Shown here piece after piece: positions 35,969 to 46,910 of a stretch of DNA of 64,000 nucleotides. Numbering within the stretch: position 1 is the stretch's first letter; each line of letters opens with the position of its first letter. The translations under genes and the position numbers were made by a program. The stretch comes from Nymphaea colorata (lineage: Eukaryota; Streptophyta; Magnoliopsida; Nymphaeales; Nymphaeaceae), in NCBI RefSeq assembly GCF_008831285.2, contig NC_045138.2:24461934-24525933 (forward strand). Reading direction: 5' to 3'. The notes below the pieces were generated by a model that was given only the letters and a program-made list of their open reading frames with translations, did no database searches and had not been told where the DNA came from.

Positions 35969-36830
35969 GAATAGTGGCTATGACTTTTTAGAGTCACCCA
36001 ACTATCTTAGTAGTCTTAGTAGGGTTGTTTGATCCAACATGGTGACAGAATAACAATGACTATCAATTTTAATATGTTTCATTCTTTTACTGGAAAAAAC
36101 CAAATTTGCCACAATATGCAATGCTGCCTAGCAGTCACAAAATATTTTCGGTTTATTTGGAGCAGTTTGCTTGGAGCTGATTTGTCACACTTTAGTGAAA
36201 GTTTTTGTTTTATACCTCATTAGGTAACCCGAGTTGCTTAGAAAAATCATCAATATTATCGTAAATGATGAATGGGACTTGAACAATTAATATTGAAACT
36301 GACATTAAGATGCTGAAGTTAGGGTCTAGATACAATATGGCTTTTATTTAACCACATTAAAAAAAAATTGTATAAGTTTGCCTTGCTGCTGCAATTCTTG
36401 AGCTATGCGGCCGGCTCCACATAAGCATACCATTACATAACATTGTCACATTCACTTCATTATAACAACTCGGCCTACTTTCACATGAGCTCAGGCTTCT
36501 AGTTTGGCAGGTTTCAATCCACCTTTAGCAGTTTCGTTTCCAACCAAACAAAAACTTCAAACTAAGACAACCAACTATTATAAGGCTCTTTACATTCTTC
36601 ACAAAATTAGAAACAACTCTATTTTAAAGTGGGTTCACCTCGTTTAAGTCATGTGCTTCAAGATGATGATTTAAACTTAGAACTAACGATTTAATTTCAT
36701 TAAAATGTGTGGCTAACGATGACTGCATTTATTTGCAGTTTTATGACTTCATGAACATGATAAAGATGCGTTCCATTGGACCGAAAAAAACGTTTCATTA
36801 ACATAAGACCAATTCAAATTCTCATATATA
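34476..36830. repeat. Segmental duplication block B, copy B2 (partial)
   Basis: Aligns with B1 from about 28,530 onward but lacks the first 300 bp of B1/B3 and the 197-bp tandem unit of B1. A long (TA)n run at 35,916-35,963 sits where B1 has a shorter one. Its right end runs into AACATAAGACCAATTCAAATT, a phrase also found at about 41,180. The frame at 35,434-35,673 is the copy of the one in B1. Confidence 0.85.
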
Positions 36831-36896
36831 TGTAAAGCTAGCGCTATATCAAGAAGCATTCCTTCCCACAAGGTCAAAGCTAAATGCACTCTCCTA

Positions 36897-38280
36897 AGTC
36901 ACATGAGTTTAACCAACTTAATATTAAGTTAATGCCGCTGTTTCGGGTGAGCGAGAGGTATTAATCACACCGCCTGATAAAGGCCCGAAAGCCCCCATTT
37001 CTCTTGTCTTCGGGGTCCTGAGCTGCGTCTGTGTCAGCGATAACAATGGTGCACCCTTCAACTTAGATGTCATGCCCTATCACTTTAAGACACAAGAACA
37101 TAGCGCCCACGGGAAACGAATTAGAGACATGCTTTTATACAGGCTCCTAACTCGACCAGCTACGCTATACCCCTTGATGCCTAATATGTCGCTGTTATTA
37201 AATGATTTTTCTTCTAGATTATCGCCATTCTTGCCTTTGGTTGTGACCGACCTCGAATCGAATTTCAATTGCGTCATTTTGTTGCTTGAGCTCTCTTGTT
37301 TGTGATGTTAAGAAACTAAGATTAAATTTTAGAGGTTTAAGAACTTTGGTCAATTAAGAGATCTTTTAAAATATTAAACGTGGATTGGTTGGTTTAGTGA
37401 AACATACCGTTGGAGGCAGTAAAACTATTTATTACAGAACAAATAATGGCGGGAGGGAGGGTCGGAAGCGGAGGTGGGACCCACGTGCCATGTGCTCCGA
37501 GCAGGGAGCAAATGCGCCGCGCAATGCTTACGTCCTTTTCGTGTGAAATTTTGTGCATAAAGTACGGGTTTGGGCCAGCAGTGGGTCAGGGCTTAGGACC
37601 GACTGGACCTAGTCTAGTCTGGATCTGATCCATGTCAGGTTTTAATGCAAGATCATTCGTCATTGTCCTGGAAAGAAGTGAAAATATGTTGGATTTGGAT
37701 CCGGATATAAATTGTAATAGTAGTTCTAAACTTAGGGATGTGACAGCGCAAGATGTTAGAGGAATTTTTTTTTTGGTCTCAGTATCGAACAAAACCACTT
37801 TTGAGCAAAGGAATCGATCCTATATATGCAAACCCATCACTATCCGGATCATGACATTACAGATCCATTCAATTTCGGGTGTGGATTTTGTTATGGTCAG
37901 AAAGGGGGTTGGAGTTGTTTATGAGCCAAATTCTCGACGTTTGCATTATGTGTCATTCTTTGTCTGGTCTGCTTTAGCTTATGCAAGTTTGACATTTCAG
38001 TTCATGTTTGCTTACAAACTGGTGCCCATCTCTTAAGTAAATCTCTTACTCAAAGGGCCGTCCGTTTAACAAACAGATGTTTCTTGAATCTATTTCAATT
38101 TTGTGATATATTTATAAAACCTTAACAAATTTTTATTATCACCAAAATAGCCTCAAATTGCTTTTAAGAAAGTATTTGGTAAGAAAAATATTATGCTGTT
38201 CAAATATACATATTTTTTAAATTGAACAGTGTGTTTTTTGTTCAAGACAATATGGTATAATTATGGATATTTCCCAATCA
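36897..38280. repeat. Segmental duplication block A, copy A2 (with an insertion)
   Basis: Second copy of block A, interrupted by about 270 bp at 36,921-37,194 that A1 lacks. It continues directly into B3, whereas A1 and B1 are separated by 1.5 kb. Confidence 0.85.
36921..37194 (-). mobile_element. SINE-like insertion in block A2
   Basis: A1 reads ACCAACTTAATGTGTTATTAAATG. A2 has about 270 bp inserted between ACCAACTTAAT and TTATTAAATG. On the minus strand the insert begins GGGGTATAGCGTAGCTGG, close to a tRNA 5' end with A-box (TAGCTGGTCGAGTTAGGAGC). About 50 bases on it has a B-box-like AATTCGTTTCCC. The size and tRNA-like head fit a plant SINE. The target-site duplication and tail are not clear. 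Confidence 0.5.
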
Positions 38281-40430
38281 GAATTTATTTGGCATGTTTG
38301 AATTGGCAGTCTCAACATGAAATAAAAGCGACGGCTACTTTACCGAGTACTCGAGACTCTTTGGACATGCATTGCACGTCCGGATGAATTGTAATGGCAT
38401 TAACTATAAGCGAACCCGCTGGTACGGGAGATCATTAAAAAAACGGAGAGAAGTCAAGGAACAAATAGTGCTTTCATTTAACATTTGAACGTTGAGGGAA
38501 GACATCCTTTCTCTTCTCTCTTCTCTCTTTTTTAATAGTCTTCTTCTGCTCATTAAATTCGAAAGTCCAAATTCGTTTACATTTTATGTATATATCTCAA
38601 AAGTTGAAGTAGATTTATACGACACTTTTTTTTTTTGTTTTTAAGTGTTGTATGAATTTGCTTCAATTTTTAAACCATATTTACGAAACAGTTACATACT
38701 GTCCCCTTTACCAAATAAACGGTAAGGAATGCATGATAATTGGTACATGAGACTTTAAAACGTTCAAGCTGCAATGTTGTAAAAATCGATTGCAAATTTG
38801 AATCAGCTGAATCTGTTGTGTTGGCCAAAACATATTAAAAATATCTTTAATTAAAAAATATAAAAAATGAAATATTTAAAATAAATTAGATAGCTGACAT
38901 ATGCCACTCTTGACTTTGCACCAACTCAATTCGAATGACTGATTCAAGCAGCCGATTCATGCCAATTTTGCAACTTTGTTCCGAGGTATTTTTCTTTTTC
39001 AAATTGATATTGCAAATAAGGATAGAAGAATCATACATTTTTAATTCATTTAATTAAAAAAAAACTTTTTTACAGGTCTTAGCATTCAAAATTCTTAATG
39101 GGAAACAGTTTTTTTTTTCTTCTCGTGATAATGAAGTCATTTATATGTAGAAGATAAAAATTATATACAGAAGAATCACTGTGTGCTCATTATAATGCAA
39201 CGGACAGAGTTATTTTTCCTCTTTCTTTAGGGGAGATGACTGGGGTTAGGTAGAACATGACTACCCAGCTACCATTATTAAAGTCGTTCTGTAGTGCTTA
39301 TAATCCTAATACTATTCCAAGCAAGGTCCAGCAATGCGGGTCCAAATATATCGGATCAAAATTCAATTGGCAATAGTTATTAAGTCATTATCAAAACATC
39401 TAAGAGCGTATATATCAGGCATGAGTTAACATTTTATCAGGATTTCATGCATGTTTTAGGTGATTTACACGTATCTCATACTTAATGATGCATACGTACG
39501 CATTATACACCATCTAATGGGTGGGTGTAGCACCTCAACTTCGAGTCAAGTAGTTTCTTCCTTTTTTTCTTTTCCCTTGTGAAAGACTACTCCGACTCCT
39601 TTACACCATTTTGTTGTGGTATGGCAGCACAAGGCAGTATCACGGCCATGAGATAAGAATTCAGATTCATTATATGTTTATTTGGAGCAGTTCGTAAAGG
39701 CTTGGAGCTGCTTTGTCACACTTTATTGAAATTTTGAATGATGCCTAAAGTTTATGAAAATCATCAATATTATCGGACTTGAACAATTAATATTGAAACC
39801 GACATTAAGATGCTGAAGGTAGGGTCCAGTTACAAGCAATATTTGACTCCAAGTTAATGGGGTTTATGGCTTTTATTTAACCGCATTAAAAAAAAAAATT
39901 GTATAAGTTTGCCTTGCTGCTGCAATTCTTGAACTATGCGCAGGCTCCACATGAGCTTATCATTACATAACATTGTCACATTCACGTCATTATAACAACT
40001 CGGCTCACTTTCGCATGAACTTAAGCTTCTGGACTGACGGGTGGTTTGACGGGTTTTTACCAGTTTCGTTTTCAACCCAACAAAAACTTCTAACTAAAAC
40101 AACCAACTATTCAACAACTCTTTTTATAAAGCTTGTTACATTGTTCACAAAATTAGAAACAACTCTAAACTTTTCAAAGTGGGTTCACCTCATGCTTCAA
40201 AATGACGATTTAAACTTAGAGCTAGGGATTTAATTTTATTAAATTGTGTGGCTAACAATGACTGCATTTATTTGCAGTTTATGACTTCTTGCTCATGAGC
40301 AGGATGAAGATGTGTTCCATTAGACTGAAAAAAAACGTTTCATTAATTTTATTTCACACATCATCATCAGTTCGGGGTATACATGACTGGCCGACAATTT
40401 TTAATCCGTGTATTTTGTTTGTGGATTACA
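38281..40430. repeat. Segmental duplication block B, copy B3
   Basis: Aligns with B1 over 28,229-29,460 and again over about 30,770-31,620. In between, B1's 1.3 kb is replaced by about 85 bp (39,508-39,592, starting ACCATCTAATGGGTGGGTG). Together with A2 it forms the second A-B composite. Confidence 0.85.
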
Positions 40431-40549
40431 ATTATTACCTCCAATTGTATAGACAACATTTATAGGCACAAGGGACAAGGAAGGTGAAAGAAATCATGGA
40501 GTGTGATCTCGTTTTCAGTGATAATAAGTTACAACAAAACGAAACACAA

Positions 40550-40865
40550 GTAAGCCTGGGCATGGGCCCGGTTCGGGCTTCGTTCGGCACCTAAAGCCTG
40601 GGTTCGAGCTAGGCCTAATTAAATTAAAAAAATATTTTTTTAATACAAAATAATATACAAATATAATTAATCCTAATAAAATATTATAATTTTGTATAAA
40701 AATTAGTGAACTATGTATTAAAAAAATCAGATCGGGCTAAACCAAGTCTAGTCGGGTCCACCCGAGCTGGCCCGATAACTTATTGGGCTGGTCTAGTACC
40801 TTTTTTTGGGCCAAAGCTCGAGTCGCCGTTTAGCGGATTTCCGACTCAACTCCCAACCTTAAACA
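40550..40865. mobile_element. MITE-like element 1 (GC-rich ends, AT-rich core)
   Basis: Left end AAGCCTGGGCATGGGCCCGG and right end ...CCGACTCAACTCCCAACCTT are imperfect inverted repeats. The core is almost pure A/T (AAAAAAATATTTTTTTAAT). It is related in design to the elements at 48.3 and 57.0 kb. Non-coding. Confidence 0.5.
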
Positions 40866-40911
40866 CAGGATGGAGTTCTTCATTGTCAGCATGCTTGTCG
40901 TGAGCAGGATG

Positions 40912-41015
40912 TGTTGTGTATTGGATTATGACAGTAAGTCTATACCCAAAAAGGCATGAACTAAAACATAGGGAAAGCCATATTAAGTTCTTCATAGCTT
41001 TTAATTAACATAAGA

Positions 41016-41085
<70 letters not shown>

Positions 41086-41192
41086 TGTGTGTGTGTGAGA
41101 GAGAGTTATGTATTGGATAGTCTATGCCCAAAAAAAAAAAACATAATGAAAGTTATATTAAGTTCTTTAGAGTTTTTAATTAACATAAGACC
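40912..41192. repeat. Tandem duplication of about 90-100 bp around a (TA)33 run
   Basis: GT.TTGTGTATTGGAT...CCCAAAAA...ATTAAGTTCTT.A..TTTTTAATTAACATAAGACC occurs at 40,912-41,015 and 41,104-41,192. Between them is a (TA)n run of about 33 units (41,018-41,083) followed by (GT)n(GA)n. As at 30.3 kb, a TA tract sits at the junction. Confidence 0.85.
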
Positions 41193-43480
41193 AATTCAAA
41201 TTCACACACACACACATATACATGAAATGATGTTTTTGACATGTAAAGCTAACATTTGGGTAAGATATTGATATATAATAATGTCTTTTTTTTCTGGCGA
41301 ACATATAATCTGTTTGGCCATCCTAGAGGATTCGCATGAGGAAGATTTGCGTGGCGGTCATGACCTTGCCACTTTTCCCCCATTATCTTTAACAATTGAA
41401 ATAATTGGCGTGCTAACATCGCCATTTGAAATTTCTCCACTCATGATCTTCTCCTGTTTTCACGTGAAAGTCAGCCCTCGCGACCTAAAGTCGCCCCATA
41501 TAGAAGGCAAGGCACCGCGGATTGTTTTACCCTAATTATCAAACACAACTTTGTGTACAATACAGCTGATGGAGATGTCAATGCCATGAATTCAGTAATC
41601 TAAATGTTTGACAATCTATTGAATTTGTTCAAGTTTGGTTCAAAATTTCAAACCCATTCATAGCTGACCTACTAGCGACTAATCAAAGTTTTCAACTCCC
41701 AACCAATATTTTAACTTGATTTTTTTGCTTCTTTCTCGTTATTATCTTAATTTATCGTTGCCACAAACAATTTGTTGAATTAATTTATAAGTAGTCAATT
41801 TTCAAACCAGTAGAAAATAATTAAGATTTATGTTATTTTTTTTTTTTTCGAGAATGGCAGAGTAGGTGTTTGATCCTGGCCAAATTCCAATCCTTTGCGC
41901 TTGCCTCCACCACAGTTTCTCTCTTACCGCTAGCTGGCCGCCTATTGGTTCATAGAGCTTTACCAAGAATTAGATGAGGAAAATTATTGTGGGTAAGGAC
42001 CAGCCGCATCAAATCGCATGAACCAGGTGATTCAGATCCAATTAATGGCAAAGTGATTCGAGTGACCCTCGACATACCATACATTTTTTACGGTCGTATA
42101 TTATTTTGCTTTTGATAAATATTTTTTTAGAATATTTTTGCTGCTTCGACACCGACGCAGCTGAGTCTGTGAATCCGCCATGAATTCTTAAACTAAGCTT
42201 GCTGATTTTTTCTATTTGATCAACAAATGCAATTAACTCTGTTTGATAGACTTTGAGATCTCTTTCTTAAATCCCCCACTTTCTGGATTTATCTTTCTGT
42301 CCAAACCCATCGTCATCCACCATCTGTTTGACAAAACATCGCGCCTAAACACTACGCCTAACACCAACTTGTAAAAAATCGTCGAGTCGCAGAAACTGTC
42401 AAATTTTAGTGGCCAATGGCCAAATTCACCGGCTATAAAATCAAATTTCTGATAACGACGGGAACAGGTGGGTCAGAAATGCGTGGGTTTTTGACGTTTC
42501 TAGGCGGACTGGGCCAACCCTGGGTCCATCTGGTCTAAAATCAGGCCACGAATGTTAGTTACTCAACCCAATCCACATGGCTTGTTTTGGAGACTTATTT
42601 ATGTGGGCACAATACCAATTGGATTAGTTCTCAGTTTCGCATTGAGCATGAACGGGGAAGCAGCCGTCCACATCGACTAGCCCAAGAATTTTTCTCACCA
42701 AACTATCCCTGTTTTGTTAGGTAACGAAATTAAGCCAGATATGCCAACTGACCAGTTATATACATATATATATATATGCTGATCGTGTCTCCCACCCAAT
42801 ACTAAATTGCAGTTTTCTGACTTTGCTTTGTGAATAAAAAAAAGAGACGGAATGCGTCTGATTTCATGCAACGCAATAAGATCACATATTCGAAAAGTTC
42901 AAAATGGTGTTGCGAGCTCACGTGTAGTTTATTATTGTTTACTGAGTTTTTTTTTTATTCGGAATCTGCTTGTAGGTCAATTAGAGAAAAAATGTGAAGT
43001 GGGAATTGTACAATTCTACCTCCCGAATCGGATTTGGATTGTGAATTCAAAAAATCAAATTTAGACATGGGACAAACTTTTTTCCGTTTGCATTCAAATC
43101 CGAATTTGAATGCAAAAATGTAAACACCCAATAAATGGGAGTAAATGCATCCCTAGTTTCATATAACAATTCGCCAACAACAATTTTAAAATAGCCAACG
43201 GGCAGCCATCTCCTATGGGCAAAAGCTGGGTTGTCTTACTGTGTGCACACGGAAACAGTGGGGTGGGGGAGATTCTTAACCACAGCGCTGGCTCGAACTA
43301 CCATTTAAAAAGTTAAGCAAGTTCCTGCCAAAACATGTTTAAGTTTAAGCTGCATTTTGATATTCCATTCTTGACTCACTCCAATTGAAACTAAAGAGCA
43401 AATAACAAAAATAAAGCGGCAGGATTCTGAATAAAGAATAGTTTCTGAAAAAGCAAAGCAAAAATGCTTTAAATCTCACC
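41193..43480. other. Intergenic, no supported gene
   Basis: Contains a tRNA-like retro-element fragment (41,835-41,960, listed separately), a short (TA)n at 42,765-42,778 and AT-rich DNA. Open frames at 41,249-41,535 and 42,852-43,064 have no recognisable motif. Confidence 0.45.
41835..41960 (-). mobile_element. Possible tRNA-derived SINE fragment
   Basis: On the minus strand: CCAGCTAGCGGTAAGAG (A-box-like), about 55 bases, then CAGGATCAAACACCTACTC (B-box-like), and then an A-run at 41,848-41,835. Spacing and order match a tRNA-derived head followed by an A tail. Degenerate. A chance match cannot be excluded. Confidence 0.35.
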
Positions 43481-46067
43481 CTTTTCCCGCGGTGGAAGCA
43501 ATCGGATTACGGACCCGGGAGCGCCCGCCAGCAGTAACCGGTAAGAGTGGTGCCGCGGCCCGGACCATGGCGGACGCGGCGTCCTCGCACAATGACGACT
43601 TTACCCTCTGCCTCCGCTGGACTCATCACCGAGCACCGAGAATCTTGTTCGTCCATTTGCAAGGGGTAAAAGGTAAATTACGCAAGCTGCAGGCGATGGC
43701 CCTCGAAAGTAACGCGTCGCATGTTGTTATCCGCAGAGGCTCGGCCTGCTCTGCATCCCGCAAGAGTACAAAATATCTTCGCTTTTGTGTTGGGATTCGG
43801 TAAAAGCTACAGGTTTTAAAAAAATACTGACAATTCTTGGCTTTTTTGTTTTCATTATTTCGGTTGAACAAGTTTAGCCGCGCAGATATGATCAATTATA
43901 TGATTTTGATCTGAGACAAAACTGTCAATCAAACAGATGAAGAACTGGTGGTGGATCTTAGAGCATTTAAGCTTTTACCTTCACCCAATTCGTTTCTGTT
44001 TCCATCAGGAAAAAGAGGAAAAAAACGGCAGAAGGGGAAATGCTCACCGTCGAATAGGCGATCTTTGTTCTTCTTTTGTTTATTGTTTGTGAGGGTGGAG
44101 GCCATTAATGACTTCTGATTTCTCGAGCTCGAGCCAAAAACGAGACGATTTAACTGGAGGCGGTCACGGTCTGCGGCTGCTGAGCCAAGAGTTAACCGTA
44201 ACGGTGAAGCTCGAGGGTAAATTCCTGCTCCCAGCCGCCCTGACCGCGACGGTACGCAGACAGAGACGGGCCGCCCCACCGTTTACCTCCGGCCGCCTGA
44301 TTATTTCCACCGCAACTGTCTGATCAGCGGCGGCAGGACTCGAACCGCTTCCGCCGAATTCCGTCGTGGTTCTGCGGTCTTTTTCCCCCTCGCCCAAGCG
44401 TTAAAGGATCCGAGCCAGTAGTGCCGACTCGGTAGAGCATCGCCGCGATTTCCGGAGCTTATTCAACTCCAAACGTGGGTGAGATCATCAATCGCGGTTG
44501 AAGACCAGGAAAAACGCGATATCGCGAAGGTTTTTTCTCTTCTTTTTCCCCTTTTTCCAGTCCCCCCGCTCCGGTTTCATAATAAGGCGAGGAGTCGCTT
44601 TCGCGTTGATATTGATCTCCCTAAGCGGTCGTGTCGCTCACCGACGCTTGGACTTCCCAAAAGAGAAAATCGAGTGGCTCGCTGCTTGTTTCGTCTCCGA
44701 TTTCTGGACTGTTCTTGTTTTTAAAGGAGTCGCTTTCTTTTGGCTTTGCTTCTGGTGAGACCTTGTGTTTTACTCCGTGCTTTCGGGCTACAAGTAGCTC
44801 TCCGGAGTGTTACGGATTGTCGGCGGCTTCAATTCCCTTCTTTTATGTGTTCCCCCGGTAGAGCGATCGATAGATCCCAAAATCTATAGCAACCTACTCT
44901 CTGGAGAGTAGTCGATCGGGAAGTTGCTTCAGATCGGCTTTTGGAGATCCTGACGGTCAGAGTGCCGGATTTTCACAGTCTCGCGGCCTTCGAACTTGTC
45001 GGACATTGAGACATCGACTGTCAGATGAGCTTGTTTCCTTATGAGATCTGCTGAAGTGTTACAGCTTAGAAAATGTCGGGTTCACTTAGCTCTCTTGCTG
45101 CTTGAATGCCGTAGATCGGGAGCTATCTGCGTTTGGAGTTCCAGAATCTGAGAAATCCTGATTGCTTTGGTTCTTCAACCAGGCGTTGCGCTCAAAACGC
45201 CGTCTGTCGAAGAATTTCTCTGCTTTGGCGACGAGATTAACCTGTTCCATTTTCCATTAACTTTTCCCGATATCTGGCCAACAGAGTAGACCGGAGAGTC
45301 CTCTGTTTCGAGGTACGCAAGCCTACGGTATGAAATCGTGATTCCCTGAGCTGTTTACTCAGCAACTTGAACTCGTATACTGTAGTCCAAGCAGAATATA
45401 TCACCTTTTTCTTTCTCATTTTTCTTCGCCTTCACACTTGGCATCATCTGCAGAAATAGTATCGCCTGTCCGCTCTTCAACTCTGGCGCGATCTGTTCGT
45501 CCGAACTTGAAATCTGAACCGTCCATTTCCGTCCAATCTTTTCTTCGATTATCTCCTTTGTCCCGGCTGCAAAAAAGGTGCATCTTTTCACCGATCCGGT
45601 CGTAAAGATAAGAGTCAGATTCACGCGGAATCGCGTCCTGATCTCTCTCTATTTCTCTCTCTCTCATCAAGTAGCTCCTAAATTGTAGCTCCTGGTGAAG
45701 TGCTCCAGCAGTTACAGCTCGGCTTCTTTAGATGAACTACTCGTTTCCCATGCACTCTCATGCCGCCCTCATGATTCTTTGTTAAAAGGGTGCCCCTTTT
45801 CCTGATATGCTCTCTCTTTTCCTTCGACCTTTATTAAAGAGCCGACAGTCTTGAGGGAGAATCCCATTTCTTGTTCGCGGTCACAGAAGCCCAAAAAATC
45901 CGGACCGTCTCCGGAGTTCCGTCCGATAGCAACCCAAAGAAAACTCTCGTCGATCCTCCTGGTTAACTCCTTCTGTAGGTTTTGTGGATAAGAAAAGAGG
46001 GGAAGAAAGAAACCGGCCCTCCCGATATAGAAATTTGGGCTTCCAAGGAAGGAGAAGAAAGAAGTAG
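43481..46067 (+). promoter_or_regulatory. GC-richer promoter and long leader region of the methyltransferase gene
   Basis: The region from about 43.5 kb is more GC-rich than its surroundings and carries CT-rich tracts (45,640-45,665). No protein family is visible in the several open frames on both strands (43,492-43,803, 43,929-44,279 minus, 44,479-44,724). Transcription of the gene at 46,068 probably starts within it. The extent of the leader, possible introns and upstream ORFs cannot be fixed from sequence alone. Confidence 0.35.
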
Positions 46068-46910
46068 ATGGGGAAGACGGGCAGAGACTGGATGCAGCTA
46101 TACGCCACCTATGGCATGGAGGAATGGCAATCCCTTGTTTTCCTCTTCCTCCAAGCCTCTTTCTTCACCGTCCTGGCCATCCTTCTGCTGGCCTACTTTG
46201 ACATGCTTTGCATTTCCCTACATAATTGGCTCCCCTTCCTGCCCGCCGGGGCGCCGCGCTTCATTGCCGGATTCTCCGGCTGCCTGACGGCGCTCCTCGC
46301 CGTCTGCCTCTTTGTGGCCGCCGCCAACATTTGGTACTCCGGTGTAGCGCTCCACTGGGAGATGGCGCAGAGGATGGTGTCAATGGTGCCTGATTGGTCC
46401 GTCGTCAAGTACGCCCTCGACGTGGGGTGCGGCCGGGGGATTCTTCTCAACGCAGTGGCTCTGCAGCTGAAGAAAGAAGGCAGCTCGGGGAGGGTGGTGG
46501 GCCTCGATCGACGGAAGACGGTCTCGGCGACGCTGCGCACGGCGGCGGTGGAGGGCGTTCAGGAGTACGTGACCTGCCGGAGGGGCGATGCTCGTTGCCT
46601 GCCTTTCTCGGACAATTACTTCGACGTGGTGGTCTCGTCGGTGTTCCTGCACACGGTGGGGAAGGAGCACGGGCAGAAGTCGGCGGCGGCGGCGGCAGAG
46701 AGGAACAAGACCATCCAGGAGGTAGTGAGGGTGCTGAAACCCGGCGGCAGGGCGGTGCTGTGGGATCTCGTCTACGTGCCCGAGTATGCGCAGCGGCTCT
46801 ATGAGCTCCGGATGGAGGACATAAGAGTCTCGGAATGCGTCACCGCCTTCATGATGAACAGCCACATCGTCTCCTTCCGGAAGCCCACCCTCCACCCTGA
46901 CCAGGCGTAA
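46068..46910 (+). CDS. Membrane-anchored SAM-dependent methyltransferase (class I fold), 280 residues
   Basis: Predicted S-adenosylmethionine-dependent methyltransferase of the methyltransferase_11/UbiE-like type. Substrate unknown. The N-terminal third has two hydrophobic segments (about residues 24-45, FLFLQASFFTVLAILLLAYF, and about 65-92, with LTALLAVCLFVAAANIWY), so it is probably membrane-anchored. The catalytic domain follows (about 115-270): motif I LDVGCGRGILL binds SAM, then VVGLDRRK with the acidic residue after strand 2, GDARCLPFSDNYFDVVVSS, and EVVRVLKPGGRAVLWDL. It is intron-less and ends at TAA 46,908-46,910. The ATG at 46,068 is the first in frame and is followed by a second in-frame Met (MQLYATYG). 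It resembles a small Arabidopsis methyltransferase family of similar size. The coding part is much more GC-rich than the flanks. Confidence 0.88.
   Translation: MGKTGRDWMQLYATYGMEEWQSLVFLFLQASFFTVLAILLLAYFDMLCISLHNWLPFLPAGAPRFIAGFSGCLTALLAVCLFVAAANIWYSGVALHWEMAQRMVSMVPDWSVVKYALDVGCGRGILLNAVALQLKKEGSSGRVVGLDRRKTVSATLRTAAVEGVQEYVTCRRGDARCLPFSDNYFDVVVSSVFLHTVGKEHGQKSAAAAAERNKTIQEVVRVLKPGGRAVLWDLVYVPEYAQRLYELRMEDIRVSECVTAFMMNSHIVSFRKPTLHPDQA

Noticed and set aside
36100-36225. Short frames in B2 and other blocks as genes
   Set aside because: No homology visible and not kept open in all copies.
43492-43803. 103-codon frame in GC-richer DNA
   Set aside because: No recognisable domain, and overlapping frames on the other strand. 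More likely promoter/leader sequence.
46380-46895. Long antisense and +2 frames across the methyltransferase gene
   Set aside because: Shadows of a GC-rich coding sequence. The SAM motifs are in the plus-strand frame only.
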